Assembly (NCBI GenBank): GCA_037045455.1
Contig: JBAOIN010000003.1
Span: forward strand, 558,001-622,000
Source of the DNA: JADKAV01 sp037045455
GTDB lineage: Bacteria; Actinomycetota; Actinomycetes; S36-B12; UBA10799
Reading direction: 5' to 3'
Length of the DNA stretch: 64,000 nt
The notes under the pieces are model-generated. The model saw only the letters and a program-made list of their open reading frames with translations, was not told the DNA's origin and made no database searches. Positions 45,546 through 53,193 of the stretch are shown piece by piece. The position numbers and the translations under genes are program-made. How positions within the stretch are numbered: position 1 is the first letter of the stretch; every line of letters starts with the position of its first letter.

Positions 45546-46619
45546 TCAGCCCGCAGCCAAGTCCCGCAATGCCCGCAGCGGGATGTGCACCCAGTCCGGG
45601 CGGTTGCGCTTCTCGTACAGCACTTCGAACGCGGCCTTGTCGATCAGGAACGCCGTGAGCAGGTCGGCGTCGGCGGGTGTTCCGTAGCCCGCGAGGAACT
45701 CTGGCCCGGCCTGCGATCCCGCGTAGTCGAACGACCGCAGCATCCCCGCCACATCACGCCACGGTGAATCCAGCGCCCCACGGCCTGGGCGGTCGGGTTC
45801 ACCCTCGAAGTCGATGACCTTCCAGGCGCCGTCGGAATGCAGCACCTGCCCCAGGTGATAGTCGCCGTGAATCCTCTGCACGGGTACGGCGCCCAGGGGC
45901 TCGATCCGCTCGAGTAGCGCTGGACGCAGCTGGGCCACCTCGGGGATGTCGATCGCCTGCAGCCGATCGACGATCGCCTCGCGCACGTCCTCGGTCCCGG
46001 TCGGGAAGGCCCGCGCGAGTTCGGCGTGCAATCGGGCGGTGGTCCGACCCAGTCCGTACGCGTCGAAGGGTCCTTGTCGCGCGAGATCCCAGCCAACCGC
46101 AGCGTGCGGCAGGTACTCCTGAAGCAGGGCGCCGGTACCGAACTCGGTGTCCATCCAGCCCAGCAACCGCGGCGTCACTTGAGAGCCGCTCAAAGCCAGC
46201 GGCACCTCGACGTCCGGATTCAGCCCCGGAGTCAGTCGCCGGTACAGCTTCACGAACACCTGCTCCCCGCAGACCCCGGCGGAATGACTCTGCTCCACCG
46301 TCAATGGCCGGAAGCGCAGCGGATGGGGCGGCGCCACCAGCCACCGTGCGGACTCGAGCAAGGCACTCATCGCGCGTTCGCATCGCGCTCCGTCGCGCAG
46401 GGCACCCGCGATCAGCCCGTCGTGAGCGTCGCTATGGCACAACGGGACCTGATAGGGAACTCCGTCGACCAGCACCACCGAGTTCCACATGTCGGGACCT
46501 AGCGGCGTGATGGCCGCGAAACGCAACTCCCGGACCGCCTGCCCCTTGCCCGCGAACCAACGCTGGGCGGGCAACCAGGTCCGCAAAGCGGCAAGCACTT
46601 CGCCCCGTGGCAGGTCCAT
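45546..46619 (-). CDS. Maltokinase (Pep2-like)
   Basis: A 357-residue kinase of the aminoglycoside-phosphotransferase fold with the maltokinase cap domain at the start (LRTWLPAQRWFAGKGQ). The catalytic loop is RIHGDYHLGQVLHS and the metal loop VIDFEGEPDRP. It phosphorylates maltose to maltose-1-phosphate, feeding GlgE-dependent alpha-glucan synthesis. The usual partners treS and glgE/glgB are not in the window. It is divergent from the AidB-like gene with 32 bases between. Confidence 0.85.
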   Translation of the reverse strand: MDLPRGEVLAALRTWLPAQRWFAGKGQAVRELRFAAITPLGPDMWNSVVLVDGVPYQVPLCHSDAHDGLIAGALRDGARCERAMSALLESARWLVAPPHPLRFRPLTVEQSHSAGVCGEQVFVKLYRRLTPGLNPDVEVPLALSGSQVTPRLLGWMDTEFGTGALLQEYLPHAAVGWDLARQGPFDAYGLGRTTARLHAELARAFPTGTEDVREAIVDRLQAIDIPEVAQLRPALLERIEPLGAVPVQRIHGDYHLGQVLHSDGAWKVIDFEGEPDRPGRGALDSPWRDVAGMLRSFDYAGSQAGPEFLAGYGTPADADLLTAFLIDKAAFEVLYEKRNRPDWVHIPLRALRDLAAG

Positions 46620-46639
46620 ACACGGCAGTCTGCCGGGTT

Positions 46640-46645
46640 TACCGT
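46640..46645 (+). promoter_or_regulatory. Candidate -10 box for the AidB-like gene
   Basis: TACCGT, 6 bases before GTG 46652. It supports this start, from which the family-like N-terminus THEVTNQPPPLEYN can be read. Confidence 0.5.
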
Positions 46646-46651
46646 GGCCTT

Positions 46652-48267
46652 GTGAGCACGCACGAGGTCACCAATCAGCCACCGCCGCTTGAGTACAACG
46701 CTTTCAGCTTCCGATGCCGCCCTGCGAGATGCTGTGGCAGTCTTCGGCGGCGATCCGGATGACCAGAACCTGCTCGGGCTCGGTGCTTTCGCCGGCTCGG
46801 CGACTGCGAACGACTGGGGCCGGCTGGCCAACGAGTACACGCCAGTCCTGCGCACGTTCAACCGCTACGGGCAGCGCGTGGACGAGGTCGAGTACCACCC
46901 GACGTGGCACGAGTTGATGAACCTCTCCGTCAGTCATGGTCTGCATGCGACGCCCTGGGTGTCCGACGACAAGGCTGCCCATGTGCGGCGAGCAGCCGGG
47001 TTCCTGACGGTCTCGCAGGCCGAAGCCGGGCATGGGTGCCCCATCTCGATGACGTACGCCGCCATTCCGGCGCTGCGGGTCGACCCAGATGCTGGCTGCG
47101 CAGTGGGAGCCGGGACTGACGAGCACCGAGTACGACTTCGGTCTGCGCAACCCCGCTGAGAAGCGAGGCCTGATCGCCGGAATGTCGATGACCGAGAAGC
47201 AGGGTGGCTCGGATGTCCGGACGAACACCACGGTGGCCGAGCCCGTGGCCGACGGGTATCTGCTGACCGGGCACAAGTGGTTCTGCTCGGCGCCGATGAG
47301 CGACCTGTTCCTCGTGCTCGCCCAAGCGCCGGGTGGCTTGACCTGTTTCGTGGTGCCGAGAGTGCTGCCCGATGGCAGCCGTAACGTGTTCGAGATCCAG
47401 CGGCTCAAGGAGAAGTTGGGAAATCGCTCCAACGCCTCCAGCGAGATCGAGTTCGACGGCACCTGGGCGCAGCGGCTCGGCGACGAAGGCCGAGGTGTTC
47501 GCACCATCGTGGAGATGATTTCGGCGACGCGGCTTGACTGTGTGCTCGGCTCCACCGGTCTGATGCGGCGGGCGGTTTCGGAGGCCATCTGGCACGCTTC
47601 GCACCGGGAGGCGTTCGGGGCCCGGCTGATTGACCAGCCGCTGATGCGCCAAGTGCTGGCCGATCTCGCGCTGGAGGTGGAAGCCGCACAATGGCTGGGC
47701 TTGCGTTTGGCCCACGCGGTGGACGCGTCGGATTCCGCGGAGCAGGCCGCGCTGCGCCGGATCGCGCTGCCCATGTCGAAGTACTACGTGTGCAAGCGCG
47801 CCCCGGGCCTGACGTTCGAGGCCATGGAGTGCCTCGGCGGTCCTGGGTACGTCGAGGAGACCGGGCTGCCGCGGTTGTACCGGGAGGCACCGGTCAACTC
47901 GATTTGGGAGGGTTCGGGCAACGTCAATGCTTTGGATCTGCTGCGGGCGATGGCGCGCAGCCCGGAGAGCCTGGACGCCTACCTGCAGGCACTGGCGCCG
48001 GCCGCGGGCTGCGACCCGGCCTTCGATGAGCAGCTCAGTGACGTGCTGAACGCCCTGGCTGCCGGAGCGACCGAGGGCCGCGCGCGCTGGCTGGCCGAGC
48101 GGATGGTGCTGCTGCTGCAGACCGCGTTGCTGGTCCAGCACGCGCCCGCCTTCGTCAGCGACGCCTTCATCACGGCGCGACTGCGGCAGAACGAGGGCAC
48201 CTACGGGGTCGTGGACTTGGCAGCGCAGGATGTCGAGGCCATTCTGGAGCGGGCAAGGCCAGCCTGA
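46652..48267 (+). CDS. AidB-like acyl-CoA dehydrogenase (two frameshifts)
   Basis: About 538 residues after joining frames. The start STHEVTNQPPPLEYNAF matches AidB-type proteins; later come MSMTEKQGGSDVRTNTT (FAD-site region), LTGHKWFCSAPMSDLFLVL, FEAMECLGGPGYVEETG, and PVNSIWEGSGNVNALDLL with the Glu region. AidB proteins are flavoproteins that bind DNA in E. coli and are linked to alkylation damage; other members are ordinary acyl-CoA dehydrogenases. The frame shifts near 46703-46712 and 47090-47098. It is not in an operon with the next gene, as two palindromes follow. Confidence 0.87.
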
Positions 48268-48269
48268 CT

Positions 48270-48318
48270 GGCTTCATAACTCCGCAGCGGTTGACGACAT
48301 GTGCGGAGTTATGCAGCC
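48270..48318. repeat. Intergenic palindrome E1
   Basis: Arms GGCTTCATAACTCCGCA and TGCGGAGTTATGCAGCC, 17 bp with one mismatch, starting 3 bases after the AidB-like stop. A likely terminator. Confidence 0.7.
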
Positions 48319-48353
48319 TAACCAGCCGCGAAAGCCACATAAGGGGCAACGAA

Positions 48354-48400
48354 CCTTCACAACGGCGCACCACTGATCGGGCCGTGCGCAGTTGTGAAGG
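48354..48400. repeat. Intergenic palindrome E2
   Basis: Arms CCTTCACAACGGCGCAC and GTGCGCAGTTGTGAAGG with one mismatch and a 13-base loop. It lies 47 bases before the DUF2505 gene and may be a second terminator or a regulatory site for that gene. Confidence 0.65.
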
Positions 48401-48447
48401 GCATGTCGGGCGTCATCTGTCACGTGACGCACGGCAGAATCAACCCC

Positions 48448-48951
48448 ATGCCCGCCCACATCGACGAGACCCAGCACTACGACGCGGACCCAACCACCGT
48501 CTTCGCCATGCTGCGCAATGAGGAGTTCATCGTCTACAAGTGCCAGCAGAGCGCGAGCCTGGAAGCCACCGCTGATGTCACCGACGAAGGCGACACAGTG
48601 CTGATCCACAACCGCCGCGTGCTGCCGGCGAAGGTGCCCGGGTTCGTCAAGCGCTTCCTCGGCGACACGATCACGCTGGACGAAACCCAGCACTGGAGTG
48701 CCCCTGACGAGCATGCCGAGCGCACGGCCGAGTTCAGCGTGAACTTCGACGGTCAACCGCTGGCCTTCGGGGGCACGATCGACATCACTCCGCACGGCAC
48801 TGGGACGGCGGTGCGGACCAAGGGCGTGCTGAAGTGCAGCGTGCCGTTCATCGGGGGCAAGGTGGAGAACTTCGCGGCTGAGTGGATCGGCAAGTACCTG
48901 AACAAGGAGCAGAGGGTCGGCCAGCAGTGGCTGGCCGAGGGTTCTGGGTAG
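48448..48951 (+). CDS. DUF2505 family protein (SRPBCC-like fold)
   Basis: A 167-residue protein of an actinobacterial family with the START/SRPBCC-like lipid-binding fold. It begins ATG-PAHIDETQHYDADPTTVF and shows PGFVKRFLGDTITLDETQHW and a C-terminal amphipathic helix (ENFAAEWIGKYLNKEQ). Function is unknown. ATG 48448 is preferred over an upstream start at 48394 as it begins the family-like sequence; CAGAAT lies 7 bases before it. The last codons and the stop are copied in the tandem repeat that follows. Confidence 0.85.
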   Translation: MPAHIDETQHYDADPTTVFAMLRNEEFIVYKCQQSASLEATADVTDEGDTVLIHNRRVLPAKVPGFVKRFLGDTITLDETQHWSAPDEHAERTAEFSVNFDGQPLAFGGTIDITPHGTGTAVRTKGVLKCSVPFIGGKVENFAAEWIGKYLNKEQRVGQQWLAEGSG

Positions 48952-49058
48952 GGAATCACAGCCAGCAGTGGCTGGCCGAGGGTTCTGGGTAGGGAATCAC
49001 AGCCAGCAGTGGCTGGCCGAGGGTTCTGGGTAGGGAATCACAGCCAGCAGTGGCTGGC
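48920..49058. repeat. 41-bp tandem repeat, three full copies plus a partial
   Basis: Unit starts GCCAGCAGTGGCTGGCCGAG and continues with a segment ending in GGAATCACA. Copies are 48920-48960, 48961-49001 and 49002-49042, then 16 bases of a fourth (49043-49058). The first copy includes the DUF2505 stop codon, so the 3' end of the gene was duplicated. Each unit holds the hairpin GCCAGC/GCTGGC. It ends just before the cupin stop at 49062. Confidence 0.9.
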
Positions 49059-49061
49059 TGA

Positions 49062-49550
49062 TCACTCCTGAATGGGCGGCCCCAGCACCTCGAGGCCATA
49101 GCGCGGTCCGATCTCGTTCCAACGCGCGACCTCTTCAGCCATCGGCCGGCCGTCGCCCTCGGGCAGACGCCGCTCCTTGGCCGGCATGCCCACCTCGTCA
49201 TAGAGCCGTAACAGCCCCGCTGGAGTGGTGAGCGCCAGCACCTTCGCCGGCGACTTGCTGGTGACCCGGAACGCATGCGGCATGGTCTGCGGCAACCACA
49301 CGAAATCCCCGGCGCTCATCTCGAACAGATCGTCCCCGGCGCGATAGGTCAGGTTCCCGTCGAGCAGGAAGAACGCCTCGGCCTCGTTGGCGTGCCGGTG
49401 CAACGGCGTGGCGAAACCCGGCGCCTGCGTCACCAGAGCCAGACCCACCCGGCCATCGCCCTCGTCCGGGCCGAGCAAGTGCTCGAACAGTTGATTCATC
49501 GCCCAGGTCATCTCGGCGCTGCCGGAAGGTCGGAAGATCGCTTCGCTCAC
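49062..49550 (-). CDS. Cupin-domain protein
   Basis: A 162-residue single cupin. Metal ligands are in PLHRHANEAEAFFLLDG (His, His, Glu) and the second motif is FVWLPQTMPHAFRV (His). The cupin barrel is followed by a helical tail. Such proteins are isomerases, dioxygenases or sugar-binding sensors; nothing here decides. GTG 49550 lies 6 bases after TAGCCT. Confidence 0.88.
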   Translation of the reverse strand: MSEAIFRPSGSAEMTWAMNQLFEHLLGPDEGDGRVGLALVTQAPGFATPLHRHANEAEAFFLLDGNLTYRAGDDLFEMSAGDFVWLPQTMPHAFRVTSKSPAKVLALTTPAGLLRLYDEVGMPAKERRLPEGDGRPMAEEVARWNEIGPRYGLEVLGPPIQE

Positions 49551-49556
49551 GCGCCG

Positions 49557-49562
49557 AGGCTA
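49557..49562 (-). promoter_or_regulatory. Candidate -10 box for the cupin gene
   Basis: Minus-strand TAGCCT, 6 bases before GTG 49550. Confidence 0.45.
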
Positions 49563-49621
49563 CGCCGGAGATCAAACTGCGATCATCGGACGTTCGGCCA
49601 GTTCGAAACGGTGATGGCGAT

Positions 49622-50623
49622 CTAGGTCAGGCCCTCGGCCAACTCCGCCAACGCGGCCAGCCGTGACAAGGCCCGGAAGTACTTCTTGCGATATCCACCC
49701 TTGAGCATGTCCGGGGCGAACACGTGACCGACTGACTCGCCGCTGACCACCAGTGGCACATCGTTGTCGTAGAGCCGATCCACCAAAACCACGAACCGCA
49801 GCGCCTTGTCCTGCTCGGAGAGTTCATGCACATCTGTCCATGCCATGAGCGGGATGCCGGCTACCAGCTGCGCGTAGCGAGACGGATGTATTCGCGCCAG
49901 ATGGTCCACCACATCGTCGAAGCGATCCAGCGTCGCTCCTGGGACCGCAGCCGCCTCCCGGACCCGCTCTTCCTCCCAGGCGGCGGGTGCCTTGGGAACT
50001 CCTCGATGCCGGTAGTCGACGCCCTCGATGCGGATCACGTCGAAGTGGGCGGACAGGCCCTGGATCTCGCGCAGGAAGTCGTCGGCGGCAAACCGGCCCT
50101 CCCCCAGCGCATCCGGCAGCGTGTTGGACGTGGCAGCCAGCCGGACTCCGCGTTCGGTCAGCGCCATCAGCAGCGAGCTCATCAGCACCGTGTCACCGGG
50201 ATCATCGAGTTCGAACTCGTCGATGCACACAAGCGTGCGGTCACTCAGTGCATCCACCGCGCCAGCGAAACCCAGCGCCCCCACCAGGTGCGTGTACGTG
50301 ACGAACGTGCCGAACGCCTTGGGTCCCGGCGAGGCATGCCACAACGAAGCCAGGAGGTGGGTCTTGCCGACTCCGAAGCCGCCGTCGAAGTAGATGCCCG
50401 GGCGCTGTTCGGCGGGGGTCGCCTTGCGAAACAAGCGGCGCTTGGCCGGCGGCGGGTCGGCAAAGGCGCGTGCGGCGCCCACCGCGGCAGTCTGGGTCGC
50501 GTAATAGGGATCCGGGACGTAGGAGTCGAAGCGGACCCGGTCGAAGTGTGGTGGCGGCACCAGACCCGCCACCAGCTCGCCTGCCTGCACTTCGGGGAAG
50601 CGGTCGCACAGGCTGCCAGACAC
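49622..50623 (-). CDS. zapE: Cell division ATPase ZapE (AFG1 family)
   Basis: A 333-residue AFG1-like ATPase. It shows Walker A FDGGFGVGKTHLLAS, Walker B LVCIDEFELDDPGD, sensor RLAATSNTLPDAL, and the arginine-containing LREIQGLSAHFD. In Gammaproteobacteria ZapE tunes the FtsZ ring; its role in actinobacteria is less clear. GTG 50623 is chosen as it follows TAGATT by 7 bases; an in-frame ATG at 50698 would overlap the divergent reductase gene. Confidence 0.9.
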   Translation of the reverse strand: MSGSLCDRFPEVQAGELVAGLVPPPHFDRVRFDSYVPDPYYATQTAAVGAARAFADPPPAKRRLFRKATPAEQRPGIYFDGGFGVGKTHLLASLWHASPGPKAFGTFVTYTHLVGALGFAGAVDALSDRTLVCIDEFELDDPGDTVLMSSLLMALTERGVRLAATSNTLPDALGEGRFAADDFLREIQGLSAHFDVIRIEGVDYRHRGVPKAPAAWEEERVREAAAVPGATLDRFDDVVDHLARIHPSRYAQLVAGIPLMAWTDVHELSEQDKALRFVVLVDRLYDNDVPLVVSGESVGHVFAPDMLKGGYRKKYFRALSRLAALAELAEGLT

Positions 50624-50630
50624 GCAATGC

Positions 50631-50636
50631 AATCTA
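50631..50636 (-). promoter_or_regulatory. Candidate -10 box for zapE
   Basis: Minus-strand TAGATT, 7 bases before GTG 50623. Confidence 0.4.
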
Positions 50637-50670
50637 GCGCCGGGCACCACAGTAGTGATCTGATGGGCCG

Positions 50671-51234
50671 GTGGACGACCGGGAGTTGTGGGAGGCATAT
50701 GCCTGGCCCGAGCGCTGTGTGCGCGTGAACTTCGTGACCACCATCGACGGCCAGGTCACCGGGCCGGACGGTCGGTCGGGTTCCTTGAGCAGTAGCGAGG
50801 ACCGACGGATCTTCCACATGCTGCGGGCGGGTGCGGACGCGATCCTTGTCGGCGCGGGGACGGCCCGCATCGAGCAGTACCGGGAGCCCGCGGTCAAACC
50901 CGAGTGGCTGCAGTTTCGGGGCAGCTCAGAACCGCCTGTGCTGATTATGGTCACCCGTACCGGGAACGTTCCGGACATCGAAGGAGCGATCACGGTGGAC
51001 GGAACAGATTTGGCAGCTGTCACGAACGACTACCCACGCATTCTGTGCGAAGGGGGGCCGCACCTCTTCACCGCACTTCTCGAACAGGATCTGGTGGACG
51101 AGTTCACACTCACCCTGGACGGCCGGCTCGGCGGAGGCCGGAGCCTGCTCACTTCTCCCGTCACTGCCAAGGCCCGGCCCCAGCACGTCCACAGCGATGC
51201 TGACGGCCTTTACACGATCTGGACGCTGCGGTGA
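50671..51234 (+). CDS. RibD C-terminal-like pyrimidine reductase family protein
   Basis: A 187-residue dihydrofolate-reductase-fold protein of the RibD C-terminal family. It has VRVNFVTTIDGQVTGPDG, SEDRRIFHMLRAGADAILVGAGTAR and ILCEGGPHLFTALLEQDLVDE, the NADPH- and substrate-site segments. It is shorter than usual (about 240), with the middle part reduced. Actinobacteria often have several paralogs outside riboflavin synthesis, so the substrate is uncertain. GTG 50671 is 47 bases from the divergent zapE start. Confidence 0.82.
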   Translation: MDDRELWEAYAWPERCVRVNFVTTIDGQVTGPDGRSGSLSSSEDRRIFHMLRAGADAILVGAGTARIEQYREPAVKPEWLQFRGSSEPPVLIMVTRTGNVPDIEGAITVDGTDLAAVTNDYPRILCEGGPHLFTALLEQDLVDEFTLTLDGRLGGGRSLLTSPVTAKARPQHVHSDADGLYTIWTLR

Positions 51235-51248
51235 TCGCGCCCACGGTG

Positions 51249-51761
51249 TCAGAGCCTGAGTGTTCGCTTGATGTCCTTGAGCATGAGCACCAGGTGCAGT
51301 TCGTCCGTCGGGCTCTGTTCGAACTCGGGTATCAAATGAAGGTAGAAGTCCTTCGCGTTCTGCGACTCGGCATGCACAAGCAGGCCACGACATCCGATGT
51401 CCTCGGAAAGTGCAGCGATGCGTGCAATCACATCGGCCAGCATCGCAGCACCCAGACCGCTGCCCTCGTGCCCGACATCGACTCCCAGCCGGGCCAGCAG
51501 GGCGACGGGTTGCGGGTAGCGGCCGGCGCCTTTGCGCAATCGAGCGGGCGCGGCATCGATGCTGAGGTGGGCCATGCACCAGGCGAAGTACGCAACCACA
51601 CGGTTCGAACCGACTTCTGTGACCACGAAGACTCTGGTTGTGCCGGTGGCGTCCGCTTGACGGGCGAACCGCTTCAACCAATCGGTCTGCTCCGAGGAAT
51701 GACACACGAATTCGTCGATGTCATGGTGCGCTGCCAACGTCACCGGCGCGCGATACGTCAC
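51249..51761 (-). CDS. GNAT toxin of a TacT-type toxin-antitoxin pair
   Basis: A 170-residue GCN5-type acetyltransferase. The acetyl-CoA loop is VGHEGSGLGAAMLADVIAR, and the C-terminal AKDFYLHLIPEFEQSP carries the conserved tyrosine. TacT toxins acetylate the amino group of charged tRNAs and stop translation. GTG 51761 overlaps the antitoxin stop (GTGA). The size and pairing with a DUF1778 protein fit this class. Confidence 0.9.
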   Translation of the reverse strand: MTYRAPVTLAAHHDIDEFVCHSSEQTDWLKRFARQADATGTTRVFVVTEVGSNRVVAYFAWCMAHLSIDAAPARLRKGAGRYPQPVALLARLGVDVGHEGSGLGAAMLADVIARIAALSEDIGCRGLLVHAESQNAKDFYLHLIPEFEQSPTDELHLVLMLKDIKRTLRL

Positions 51762-52042
51762 TCGGCGAACGGTGACGGCCGCTGGAACAAGGCAGCCAGA
51801 CCTGGCAATTCACGCGCTGGCCGGGAGTTGAGCGCCTCCCACGCCGTCAATGCTGCCGAGTCGAGTTGGAAGGATTGTCTGTCCGCCAGCACCCGGCGAG
51901 CGGCGTCCGAGGCATGAGTGACGACGAACTCGGTCAGATCCGTGCCCGCTACTGCCACGGCGCGATCGATAAGAGCGCGTTCTTCGTCAGTTGTACGCAA
52001 CTCCATTCGCCGGCTTCGACGTCGAGCAACCGTGTGAGCCAT
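51758..52042 (-). CDS. DUF1778 antitoxin (TacA-type)
   Basis: A 94-residue protein with a ribbon-helix-helix N-terminus (RRMELRTTDEERALIDRAVAVAG, taken in parts) and a flexible C-terminal toxin-binding tail ending SRPARELPGLAALF-like. It binds the GNAT toxin and represses the operon. ATG 52042 is chosen because AGGAGGAG lies just before it. The promoter overlaps the start region of the divergent DNA ligase gene. Confidence 0.9.
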   Translation of the reverse strand: MAHTVARRRSRRMELRTTDEERALIDRAVAVAGTDLTEFVVTHASDAARRVLADRQSFQLDSAALTAWEALNSRPARELPGLAALFQRPSPFAE

Positions 52043-52061
52043 GAACTCCTCCTGTACGTCC

Positions 52062-52091
52062 ATTGTACGGCCACGCGGTGTCGACGAACAA
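52062..52091 (-). promoter_or_regulatory. Promoter and likely operator of the tacAT-type operon
   Basis: Minus strand: -35-like TTGTTC (52086-52091), 18 bases, -10 TACAAT (52062-52067). The -10 lies between two GTAC repeats (GTAC at 52053-52056 and 52065-52068), a possible site for the ribbon-helix-helix antitoxin. Confidence 0.5.
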
Positions 52092-52122
52092 GTACGCATT
52101 CAAGAAGAGGACGGGCCATTCC

Positions 52123-53193
52123 GTGAAGCCGAGGACGATACCCCCCATGCTCGCCAAGGCGATCGGCGACAAGGTGCCAGACGGGCCGGGCCTGCTGTAC
52201 GAGCCCAAGTGGGACGGGTTCCGCTGCCTGATCTTCCGTGACGACAAGGTGGTGCTACAGAGTCGCAAAGAAGAGGACTTCTCCTACTTGTTCCCCGAGA
52301 TTGTGGCGGTCGCCGAACGCCTGCCGCCGGGGACCACTTTGGACGGCGAACTCGTCATCCTCGGCGACAAGGGGCTGGAGTTCGACCTGCTCAGCAATCG
52401 CATCCGGCCCCGCTCGGAAGCCGGCGGTTGGAAGATCCAGGAGCTCTCTCAAGCGACCCCAGCGCAATACGTCGCTTTCGACATTCTGGAGTGGCAGGGC
52501 GAGGACGTCAGCCAGAAGCCGTTCGCAGAACGCCGCGCACTACTGGAACAAGTGCTGCTCCCCGACTCGATGCACCTCACTCCCATCACCGACGACCCGG
52601 ACTGCGCGCGCGAATGGTTCAACATGTTCGAAGGCGCCGGCCTGGATGGTGTGGTGTGCAAGCCGGTCGACGCGCCGTACACGCCAGGCAAGCGGATCAT
52701 GCAGAAGGTCAAGCACGTGCGCACCGCCGACGTTGTGGTGGCGGCCTGGCGGCCCTACAAGAACCCTGCGCCAGACGGTTCCGAGATGGTCGGCGCCTTG
52801 CTACTGGGGCTCTATGACGACAACGACGTGCTGCACAACGTGGGTGCGGCCGGGGCGTTCAGCCGGGAGATGCGGATCGGTCTGGCCAAGGAACTTGCCG
52901 CTATAGAGGTGGGGCCGGATGACGAACACCCGTGGTCCTGGGGCGCCGCGGAAGGTCAGCGCGTGCCCGGCATGCAGTCGAGGTGGAGCGGCAAGAAGGA
53001 CATGGGATTCCATCCTCTGAAGCCGGTGCTGGTAGCGGAGGTCAAGTACGACCACATGCAGGGCGACCGGTTCCGGCACGTCGCATCGTTCGTGCGCTGG
53101 CGGCCGGATCGCGAGCCCCGCAGTTGCACCTACGAGCAACTTGAGCAGCCGGTGCGCTTCGATATCTCCGCAGTCCTGGCCGGAGATCTGTGA
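52123..53193 (+). CDS. ATP-dependent DNA ligase, LigC/LigD-ligase type
   Basis: About 356 residues. The nucleotidyltransferase domain has motif I YEPKWDGFR with the AMP-accepting lysine, LDGELVI (motif III), and EGAGLDGVVCK (motif IV), followed by an OB fold (KVKHVRTADVVVAAWRPYK). This is the stand-alone ligase used in bacterial end joining, without fused polymerase or nuclease. The start is uncertain: GTG 52123 is favoured by similarity to LigC, GTG 52078 and ATG 52147 are possible. Its stop overlaps the polymerase-domain gene, which supports a joint role in break repair. No Ku gene is in the window. Confidence 0.88.
   Translation: MKPRTIPPMLAKAIGDKVPDGPGLLYEPKWDGFRCLIFRDDKVVLQSRKEEDFSYLFPEIVAVAERLPPGTTLDGELVILGDKGLEFDLLSNRIRPRSEAGGWKIQELSQATPAQYVAFDILEWQGEDVSQKPFAERRALLEQVLLPDSMHLTPITDDPDCAREWFNMFEGAGLDGVVCKPVDAPYTPGKRIMQKVKHVRTADVVVAAWRPYKNPAPDGSEMVGALLLGLYDDNDVLHNVGAAGAFSREMRIGLAKELAAIEVGPDDEHPWSWGAAEGQRVPGMQSRWSGKKDMGFHPLKPVLVAEVKYDHMQGDRFRHVASFVRWRPDREPRSCTYEQLEQPVRFDISAVLAGDL

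Noticed and set aside
48920..49058. CRISPR array
   Set aside because: The units are continuous 41-bp tandem copies with no variable spacers, and there is no cas gene.
48956..49276. A minus-strand frame through the tandem repeat as an extension of the cupin gene
   Set aside because: It is in a different frame from the cupin, and its sequence is produced by the repeat units.
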